From positions 1-5,549 of the forward strand of contig DATKWS010000242.1 of NCBI GenBank assembly GCA_035529435.1: a stretch of DNA of 5,549 nucleotides. The letters run 5' to 3'. How positions within the stretch are numbered: position 1 is the first letter of the stretch; each line of letters starts with the position of its first letter. This stretch comes from DATKWS01 sp035529435 (GTDB lineage Bacteria; Krumholzibacteriota; Krumholzibacteriia; Krumholzibacteriales; Krumholzibacteriaceae). The notes below the pieces were generated by a model. The model was not told the DNA's origin. It did no database searches and saw only the letters and a list, made by a program, of their open reading frames with translations. This document shows positions 1-5,005 of this stretch, piece by piece. The translations under genes and the position numbers were made by a program.

Positions 1-1033
1 GAACGAGTCCGCCGACATCGAGCCGGACCGGTTCACCGCTCTCCCTGAACAGGAACGGGTAGTTATGACCGGCGTTGCAATAGCAGAGTAGATGCTTCTC
101 GCTGTCCAGGATACCGTAAAAGAGTGTTACGAATTTATCGATATCCGTACTCTTGAACATCAGTTTGTTCGAACGTTTGATGCAATCCTCGGCAGAGACT
201 ACTTCCTCCGTCTGTGCGCGCAGCGTCGCCTGCAGGTTGGCCATGAGGAGCGCCGCCGGCATGCCCTTGCCGGCAACATCCCCCAAGCACACCGCGGTCC
301 GGTTTCCGTCGAGCTGAATGAAATCGAAGTAATCACCTCCCACCGCCTTGGCCGGAATACTCCGTCCCGCAAGGTCGTAACCCGCTATCACCGGTGCGTC
401 GCTCGGCAGCAGGTCCATCTGTATCTTGCAGGCCAGTCGCATCTCCTCCTGCATGAGCTGGAGAGTCTGCTGTTCCACGAGGAGGCGCGAATTTTCGATG
501 ACATGGGCGGATTGCGTGGCGATGATGGAAAGCAGGCGCTTGTCACCCTCGGAGAAGCGTCCTTCCGCACGTTTGTTGAAAACGTTGAGCGAGCCGATGA
601 GCCGGCCTTTCAGGATCAACGGCACGCTGAGGAGTGAGCGGATCGGATAGTCGTCGCTGTGAACTGTCTGGAAATCGTCGTCATCCTGGAAATTGTTTAT
701 GAGGAGCGGCTTCTTGTTTTTCAGCATCCAGCCGGTGAGTTGCGTGTCGAGATGGTAGGGGAGGATGTCGCGGGACGTATCGGTGCTCCGGATCATCGTG
801 CGGAAGGGGCTGCCCTGTTCATGCGTCTCGAGCAGCGTGACGGTGCCCTGCTCGGCGCCGAGATGCTTGATGCACTTATGAACGATCTTTTCGATCAGTG
901 TTTCGATGGTAACCGCGGAGTTGATGGCGGTGGCGAAATCGTTCAGGATGGACAGTTCCTCTATCGCCGCCTTGAGACGTTGATTTTCCTGTTCGAGATT
1001 CCGTATGCGATTATCATCCGGGATGTCAGGCAT
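1..1033 (-). CDS. GAF-domain SpoIIE/PP2C-type serine phosphatase (RsbU-like), 3' end outside window
   Basis: Reading the minus strand from ATG at 1033 gives 344 uninterrupted codons to the window edge. Residues about 8-30 are a charged heptad-like coiled coil (NRIRNLEQENQRLKAAIEEL). Residues about 30-185 form a GAF domain, ending in a typical segment (RSLLSVPLILKGRLIGSLNV) and a helical linker. Residues about 195-344 are a SpoIIE-type PP2C domain with GGDYFDF (D234), GDVAGKGMPAALLMA (D252) and AGHNYP (H323). D234 and D252 correspond to metal-binding aspartates of the family. The final D-G motif and roughly 60-70 residues lie beyond the edge. Such proteins dephosphorylate serine on anti-sigma-factor antagonists (RsbV/SpoIIAA type) when GAF senses a ligand or partner; no partner gene is visible here. 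The start is fixed by an in-frame TAA five codons upstream; the ribosome-binding site is weak (GGA about 9 nt upstream). No transmembrane segment is seen. Family is clear, target unknown. Confidence 0.93.
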   Translation of the reverse strand, partial: MPDIPDDNRIRNLEQENQRLKAAIEELSILNDFATAINSAVTIETLIEKIVHKCIKHLGAEQGTVTLLETHEQGSPFRTMIRSTDTSRDILPYHLDTQLTGWMLKNKKPLLINNFQDDDDFQTVHSDDYPIRSLLSVPLILKGRLIGSLNVFNKRAEGRFSEGDKRLLSIIATQSAHVIENSRLLVEQQTLQLMQEEMRLACKIQMDLLPSDAPVIAGYDLAGRSIPAKAVGGDYFDFIQLDGNRTAVCLGDVAGKGMPAALLMANLQATLRAQTEEVVSAEDCIKRSNKLMFKSTDIDKFVTLFYGILDSEKHLLCYCNAGHNYPFLFRESGEPVRLDVGGLV

Positions 1034-1106
1034 CGTTTCGATCCATTATCGTTTCTGCTGCTGCATCGATTGTCCTGGAATGCGTACACGATACATTCTA
1101 TCCGAC

Positions 1107-1136
1107 ATTCTACAGATAATTACTCCGAATTGACAA
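1107..1136 (-). promoter_or_regulatory. Putative sigma70-type promoter for the GAF-SpoIIE phosphatase gene
   Basis: On the minus strand TTGTCA (1136-1131) is followed, after 18 bp, by TAGAAT (1112-1107). Each hexamer has a single mismatch to consensus. Transcription would begin near 1100 and give a leader of about 65 nt before the ATG at 1033. A second TAGAAT lies at 1100-1095, so the exact -10 box is uncertain. This is a motif-only call. Confidence 0.5.
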
Positions 1137-1150
1137 TTGAAAAGATGGAT

Positions 1151-1191
1151 CGGAGCTTTTCCGCCGGGACGGTAAATTGAGGAAAAGCCGG
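1151..1191. repeat. Imperfect inverted repeat between the divergent promoters
   Basis: GCTTTTCC (1155-1162) is exactly complementary to GGAAAAGC (1181-1188). The stem extends by CGG/CCG across one bulged A at 1154. The loop is 18 nt (1163-1180). A run of five T (1194-1198) follows on the plus strand. It could be a weak hairpin or a binding site for a dyad-recognising regulator. The long loop and the lack of an upstream plus-strand gene argue against a functional terminator. Confidence 0.35.
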
Positions 1192-1200
1192 TGTTTTTCA

Positions 1201-1229
1201 TTGATAACTAAACATATGTTTAGTATCAT
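1201..1229 (+). promoter_or_regulatory. Sigma70-type promoter of the dnaE-like/lexA operon
   Basis: TTGATA (1201-1206) and TATCAT (1224-1229) are separated by exactly 17 bp, each with one mismatch to TTGACA/TATAAT. A T-rich stretch precedes the -35 box. The predicted start near 1236 gives a leader of about 43 nt before the ATG at 1279. The whole spacer is occupied by the palindrome at 1207-1224, the classic arrangement for a repressor that blocks RNA polymerase. Confidence 0.72.
1207..1224. promoter_or_regulatory. Perfect 18-bp palindrome, putative LexA operator
   Basis: ACTAAACATATGTTTAGT is its own reverse complement over all 18 bases, centred between 1215 and 1216. It sits between the -35 and -10 boxes of the operon that encodes LexA. 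The central AACATATGTT resembles the Bacillus-type LexA box (CGAAC-N4-GTTCG) and not the E. coli box (CTGT-N8-ACAG); the flanks CTA/TAG differ from both. Position and symmetry fit a dimeric repressor site. Assignment to LexA is inferred from the operon content; no second copy occurs in the window. Confidence 0.65.
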
Positions 1230-1278
1230 TTTCGTGAAGTAATCGAGAAGGTGTATTCCGGATCCCGAATAGGTTGCT

Positions 1279-4053
1279 ATGTATATTCCCCTGCATGTAC
1301 ACACCGTCAACAGTCCGTACCGGGGCATGATAACCCTTCCGGAACTCGTATCACGTGCGTCATTTCTTAAATTTCCCGCGGTCGCCGTGACGGACCACAT
1401 GACGACCTACGGGCACTTCGAATTTTTCCGGCTCGCCGGGGCCGCCGGGGTGAAGCCGGTTCTGGGGGCGGAGATCCGCCATGCATCGCTCATCGGCCGG
1501 GGTGGGTGGTACCACCTGACGGTTCTCGCCGAGAACAATACCGGCTACAGGAATCTCGTTTCCCTGGTGAACAGGCACTATGCAAAGGGCAAGGATGCGT
1601 TCGTGACGGCCGATGAAATCGCCGAACATCGCGAGGGCCTGATCGTTCTCACGGGTTGCTCGAAGGGGGAAACGAGCCAGGCGATTCTCCACGGGAACCT
1701 CGGGCGGGAGCGCGAAGTAGTGGAGAAACTGCTTGATATCTTCGACTCCGGGCATCTGTTCATCGAGCTGATGAATCACAGTCTCGACCGGGAGCAGCTC
1801 GTCATCGAGCATCTCGCACGCCTTTCGAAACGTACGGGTGTTCCCCTCGTCGTGACGAACAATGATCGATATATCAACGAGGAGGAGGGGGAGTACTTCG
1901 AGGTACTGGATACACTGCGGCGCAAGGGAAACGCGGGAACGCTCGAGAAGGAGCCGGGTGTGTACCAGTTGAGGAAACGGAAGGAGCTCGAGCCGTACTT
2001 CTATACCTTCGGCAATGCACTCGATGTGTCGGGGGAGATCGCCGAGCGGTGTGACGTCGATTTGTCGATAGAGGGACGAATCCTCTTCACGGCGAATGAA
2101 ACGCCCGACGACACCCTCCAGGAGATGTGCAAACGGCGGTTGCTCCTTGCCTATCACAGCGCCTCCCGCGTTGAGGTCGTTCATCTTCGCACAGTCATGG
2201 ACAAGGAGCTCTCCAAGGTTCGGGAAGAGGGGCTGTCCGGGTTCCTTCTCTTCTTCAGGGATGTCATCGTGAGCGCGGTGAGAAGCGGCATCTGTCTCGA
2301 GATCGTGGGGGGCGAGATGCTGAACAGCTTCGTGTGCCATCTCCTCGGTATCGTGCCGCTGAATCCCGTCGCTCACGGGCTCATCTTCGAATCGTTCGCA
2401 TCGCGGCGGCCCGGAGTGCCGCCTGCACTCGAGCTGATCCATTCGGAGCGAAACAAGGAGCGGCTGCTGGCGATCATGGAGCGGCTGCTCCACGGACACC
2501 AGATACTGTTCCAGGTTTCACCGGAAGCGATGTCGTTCCACACGATCGTGAAGGAGATCGGCGAGGTGTCGGGGATATCTCCGCAACTCCAGGAGGAGCT
2601 CTCGCGCATCCTATCGCCGATGCGGCGGTTCCGGAACCTCGCGGCGACACTCGACGGATCCGAAGCGCTCAGGGGCCTCTACAACAGCGAGGAGAACGTG
2701 CGCGCGATCCTGCATGCGGCGCATGCCCTCGCCGGCCGCATCGTGCATTTCACGTTGAATGCATCCCGTCTGGTGGTCCTTCCGCGCGAGGCGGAACGGA
2801 TGACCGCATTCATCACGGGTACAAATGGCGAGTGTTACGCCCTCTGTGGAAATACCGAGGTAGAGGCGATGGGCGGATGGACGCTCGTCGTGCAGCATTC
2901 CCATTACCTCTCGGCTCTCGTATCGACGGTCAACGCGGTCACAGAGGGTCGAACCGGCCGGCGTGAATGTGTGCTGTTCGATGGAGGAACGGGAGAAGAC
3001 TGGACGCTCGGGGGTCTTGACGATGCCCGGACGTATGCCCTGATTGCGTCGGGGGAGACGATGGGAGTGTACCAGTTGGAGAGCCAGGGTATACGCGATC
3101 TTCTCATGCAGATACGACCCGAGAATTTCGATGAGCTGGTCAATGCCGTATCGCTCTACCGCCCCGCGCCCCTTGAAGGCCGCCTGTGGCAGCGGTACGT
3201 GGAGAATGCCGAGAAGAAGGGAAAGGTCTACCTCCCGCACCATCGGCTCGCCGCCCCGCTGGAGAACACGCGCGGATTACTTCTCTTCCGGGAACAGGTA
3301 CGGGAGATTCTCCTGAACTGTGCCGGCTTCGAGGGTGAGCGCGCCGTATCGATGGAACGGGCGCTTCAGAAGAGGGACGCTGGGGAACTGCTCAGCGCCC
3401 GGCTCGATTTCATACGGGGGGCGATGGAGGGGGGCATCGATGAGGAGGATGCCCAGAAGATCTTCGATTACCTACTCCACAACATCCAGTATACCCATGA
3501 CAAGGCGCTGAGTTGTTCGCAGGCATATCTCAGTTACCGTACGGCGTTTCTGAAAGTGCATTTCTATCTCGAATATTTTGCCTCGCTCCTCAATAACAAT
3601 CTCGACGTGCGGGAGCGGCAGAAGCGGTATCTCGATTATCTGCGCGAACGGGAAGTACCGGTTCTCCCCGTCGATGTGAACCTCAGCGGGAAGCGCTACG
3701 TGGTGGAAGGGGATGGTATCCGGGAGCCGATTCTCAATTCGCGGCACCTCGGGACCGGAGAGCTCGACGAGATCGTTGCGGAGCGGGATCGTGGCGGAGA
3801 GTTTGCCTCGTTCCGAGATTTCATCGGGAGGATGTCGGGGAAACTGTCGATGGAGGCCGTTCTCGGCCTCATCGAGGAGGACCTATTTGCCGGTGAGGGG
3901 AAGGAGCGGGGGGAACTCGTTCGCATATACCAGGAATTTCTCGGGCACGAGGGTGCCGTCGGTTCTTTACGACCGGTGCAGCACGGTGCCCAGCAGCGAA
4001 AAAAGCGGGAATCGACCCGACAGCTTTCCTTCTTCGAAGGGGACGATTCATGA
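1279..4053 (+). CDS. DnaE-like polymerase III alpha homologue with degenerate active site; likely SOS-regulated pseudo-polymerase
   Basis: This 924-residue protein has DnaE domain order: PHP (about 1-260), palm/thumb/fingers-like core (about 270-770), helix-hairpin-helix region (about 810-880), and a short basic tail ending in QLSFF (915-919), a beta-clamp-binding motif. Scaffold landmarks remain: VTDH (37-40), GVYQLESQGIRDLL (596-609), SLYRPAPLE (625-633), LFREQV, SYRTAFLK (752-759). Catalytic landmarks are gone. The PDFDVDF motif is PPALELI (381-387), so D401 becomes E385 and D403 becomes I387. DVEALGLVKFDFLGL is EVEAMGGWTLVVQHS (527-541), so K553 becomes T535 and D555 becomes V537. GRGSAAGS is replaced by GGEMLNSF (344-351). 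There is no Asp at all from 329 to 458. E. coli DnaE has 1160 residues; the OB fold and tau-binding domain are absent here. The start follows an in-frame TAG at 1270, with a weak AGG five bases upstream of the ATG. Homology is certain; inactivity is strongly indicated; an adaptor role is inference. Confidence 0.92.
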   Translation: MYIPLHVHTVNSPYRGMITLPELVSRASFLKFPAVAVTDHMTTYGHFEFFRLAGAAGVKPVLGAEIRHASLIGRGGWYHLTVLAENNTGYRNLVSLVNRHYAKGKDAFVTADEIAEHREGLIVLTGCSKGETSQAILHGNLGREREVVEKLLDIFDSGHLFIELMNHSLDREQLVIEHLARLSKRTGVPLVVTNNDRYINEEEGEYFEVLDTLRRKGNAGTLEKEPGVYQLRKRKELEPYFYTFGNALDVSGEIAERCDVDLSIEGRILFTANETPDDTLQEMCKRRLLLAYHSASRVEVVHLRTVMDKELSKVREEGLSGFLLFFRDVIVSAVRSGICLEIVGGEMLNSFVCHLLGIVPLNPVAHGLIFESFASRRPGVPPALELIHSERNKERLLAIMERLLHGHQILFQVSPEAMSFHTIVKEIGEVSGISPQLQEELSRILSPMRRFRNLAATLDGSEALRGLYNSEENVRAILHAAHALAGRIVHFTLNASRLVVLPREAERMTAFITGTNGECYALCGNTEVEAMGGWTLVVQHSHYLSALVSTVNAVTEGRTGRRECVLFDGGTGEDWTLGGLDDARTYALIASGETMGVYQLESQGIRDLLMQIRPENFDELVNAVSLYRPAPLEGRLWQRYVENAEKKGKVYLPHHRLAAPLENTRGLLLFREQVREILLNCAGFEGERAVSMERALQKRDAGELLSARLDFIRGAMEGGIDEEDAQKIFDYLLHNIQYTHDKALSCSQAYLSYRTAFLKVHFYLEYFASLLNNNLDVRERQKRYLDYLREREVPVLPVDVNLSGKRYVVEGDGIREPILNSRHLGTGELDEIVAERDRGGEFASFRDFIGRMSGKLSMEAVLGLIEEDLFAGEGKERGELVRIYQEFLGHEGAVGSLRPVQHGAQQRKKRESTRQLSFFEGDDS
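4021..4035 (+). other. Codons for C-terminal beta-clamp-binding motif QLSFF
   Basis: Residues 915-919 (QLSFF) match the bacterial sliding-clamp pentapeptide (QLxLF-like), lying five residues before the stop. They follow a polar, basic linker (about 880-914) with no predicted fold. The position after the helix-hairpin-helix region matches that of QADMF (920-924) in E. coli DnaE, but here the protein ends immediately afterwards. This is a motif-level call; clamp binding is inferred. Confidence 0.7.
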
Positions 4054-4083
4054 TGGATCACCGTCCGCACATACCGATGCATG

Positions 4084-4088
4084 AAGGA
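4084..4088 (+). promoter_or_regulatory. Ribosome-binding site of lexA
   Basis: AAGGA is placed five bases before the lexA ATG and is much stronger than the AGG in front of the dnaE-like gene. It sits in the 40-bp gap between the two genes, which contains no recognisable promoter or operator. This supports lexA being translated from the shared transcript, perhaps more efficiently than the upstream gene. Confidence 0.7.
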
Positions 4089-4093
4089 ATACG

Positions 4094-4774
4094 ATGAAAC
4101 GTAGAGATGCGCGGGGATTGACGAAACGGCAGGCCGAGATGTTCGGTTTCATCAAGCGGTACCTGCGGGGGAACGGCTATCCGCCCACCATACGGGAGAT
4201 GAGGGAAGCGTTCGGATTGCGATCGAACCGGGGGGTCATCGATCATCTGCGTGCACTCGAGAGAAAGGGGTACATACGGCGCAATGCGCGGAGCTCCCGC
4301 GCGATCGAACTGCTCATCGACGCTGCCGGGACGGAAAATGGCACCGCTGATGGGGGTATGGTACGTTCGTACCCCGTCGCCGGCCGCATCGAAGCCGGCA
4401 TGCCGGCACCGCCGATCGAGGATATACGGGGCGCAATGCTGATCGACAGGAACCTGTTTGGTGGGGAGGGGGATTTTCTCCTCGAGGTGGCGGGGGACAG
4501 CATGACGGGGGATCATATCATTCCCGGCGATCTCCTCGTCGTGAAGCGGACGTCGACCTGTGAGAACGGTGCTATGATCGTCGCCATGGTGGACGGCGAG
4601 ACGACGGTGAAACGGTTTCACCGCTCGGGAAAACGGGTGATCCTGCGACCATCGAATGCCGCGTATGTACCGATCGTTCTGGAAGGGTCGGACATCCGTG
4701 CCTGCACGATCGTTGGAACGGTGATCGGGGTAATACGCCGTGACGTGGCGCGCGGGGTGCCTTTTTCGTGTTGA
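4094..4774 (+). CDS. lexA: LexA repressor, SOS regulator
   Basis: This 226-residue protein is a complete LexA. Residues 9-74 are the winged helix-turn-helix (LTKRQAEMFGFIKRYL, PPTIREMREAFGLRSNRGVIDHLRALERKGYI). An acidic/small-residue linker (about 75-90) leads to the S24 peptidase domain. The autocleavage site is A101-G102 in VAGRIEAGMPA. The catalytic dyad is S136 (GDSMTGDHIIPGD) and K173 (TTVKRF). RecA filaments would stimulate self-cleavage after DNA damage and release target promoters. The recognition helix reads SNRGVIDHL where E. coli has SPNAAEEHL, so a different operator is expected, in line with the palindrome at 1207-1224. The start has a good AAGGA. The gene lies 40 bp after the dnaE-like gene on the same strand, with no separate promoter seen, so it probably controls its own operon. 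Residues after about 215 (DVARGVPFSC) do not follow the usual LexA end, but the fold is complete before them. Confidence 0.95.
   Translation: MKRRDARGLTKRQAEMFGFIKRYLRGNGYPPTIREMREAFGLRSNRGVIDHLRALERKGYIRRNARSSRAIELLIDAAGTENGTADGGMVRSYPVAGRIEAGMPAPPIEDIRGAMLIDRNLFGGEGDFLLEVAGDSMTGDHIIPGDLLVVKRTSTCENGAMIVAMVDGETTVKRFHRSGKRVILRPSNAAYVPIVLEGSDIRACTIVGTVIGVIRRDVARGVPFSC
4747..4766 (+). terminator. Possible compact intrinsic terminator overlapping the lexA 3' end
   Basis: GGCGC (4747-4751) pairs with GTGCC (4757-4761), with one G-T wobble and a five-base loop, and is followed directly by TTTTT (4762-4766). It lies within the last lexA codons and just before the tRNA promoter, a sensible place to end the operon transcript. 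The stem is only 5 bp, so the call is tentative. Confidence 0.4.
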
Positions 4775-4799
4775 CTTCGGCCGGTCACGTTGCTACATT
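4771..4799 (+). promoter_or_regulatory. Promoter of the tRNA-Glu gene
   Basis: TTGACT (4771-4776) and TACATT (4794-4799) are 17 bp apart, and a TG at 4791-4792 forms an extended -10 element. The -35 box overlaps the lexA stop codon (4772-4774). Transcription would start near 4806, about 27 nt before the mature tRNA 5' end. A strong promoter is expected for a stable RNA. Confidence 0.65.
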
Positions 4800-4832
4800 C
4801 CATCCGTTCAAAATAGTATGCGCGTTTGAGGC

Positions 4833-4910
4833 GTCCCCATCGTCTAGCCAGGATTAGGACACCGCCCTTTCACGGCGGCAACACGGGTTCAAATCCCGTT
4901 GGGGACGCCA
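4833..4910 (+). tRNA. tRNA-Glu (anticodon UUC) with encoded CCA
   Basis: The acceptor stem GTCCCCA (4833-4839) pairs with TGGGGAC (4900-4906). The anticodon stem CCGCC/GGCGG encloses the loop CTTTCAC, giving anticodon TTC (4868-4870). The T arm is ACGGG-TTCAAAT-CCCGT (4883-4899). The D arm contains TCTAGCCAGGATTAGGA. The discriminator is G4907 and the CCA end (4908-4910) is encoded in the DNA. The sequence closely resembles E. coli tRNA-Glu as I know it. All arms fold normally and nothing suggests a pseudogene. It reads GAA and, by wobble, GAG codons. Confidence 0.97.
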
Positions 4911-5005
4911 TATCTATTATTCTCATAGTAGTGCCAAATTTGACGTGCGTCCGGGAGACGCATGACGAGAAGACAAATGGTCCCGTCGAAAAGTGAGTCG
5001 TCGTC
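4911..5005 (+). other. Short tRNA-to-BaiN intergenic region with one hairpin
   Basis: This stretch holds an inverted repeat, CGTGCGTC (4944-4951) with GACGCATG (4957-4964), an 8-bp stem including one G-T pair and a five-base loop. No T-run follows, so it is not a canonical terminator, though it may help define the 3' end of the tRNA precursor. I see no convincing promoter for the flavoprotein gene here; TTGACG (4940-4945) has no matching -10 box. Confidence 0.3.

Noticed and set aside
1130..1158. Perfect TTGACA on the plus strand (1130-1135) as a second promoter for the dnaE-like gene
   Set aside because: At 16-18 bp spacing the sequence around GGAGCTTT has no resemblance to a -10 box. The same bases serve better as the -35 box of the leftward promoter.
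92..1180. Plus-strand open frames across the left end of the window
   Set aside because: They lie opposite the GAF-SpoIIE phosphatase, whose minus-strand frame gives clear domain motifs throughout.
1245..1253. Strong-looking AGAAGGTG as the ribosome-binding site for an upstream start of the dnaE-like gene
   Set aside because: It lies about 26 bases before the ATG, and an in-frame TAG at 1270-1272 prevents any earlier start in that frame. The ATG at 1279 also matches the usual beginning of the PHP domain.
1360..2499. Long minus-strand open frame (379 codons) opposite the dnaE-like gene
   Set aside because: It is antisense to clearly homologous DnaE coding sequence, and its translation shows no recognisable domain. 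Such shadows are common in GC-rich genes.
1279..4053. Annotating the gene as an active dnaE, dnaE2 or imuC
   Set aside because: All three catalytic aspartates and the C-terminal domains are missing, so naming it as a functional polymerase would mislead.
4833..5005. tRNA-Glu 3' end as an integration (att) site
   Set aside because: I found no repeat of the tRNA 3' end, no integrase and no change in base composition next to it within the window.
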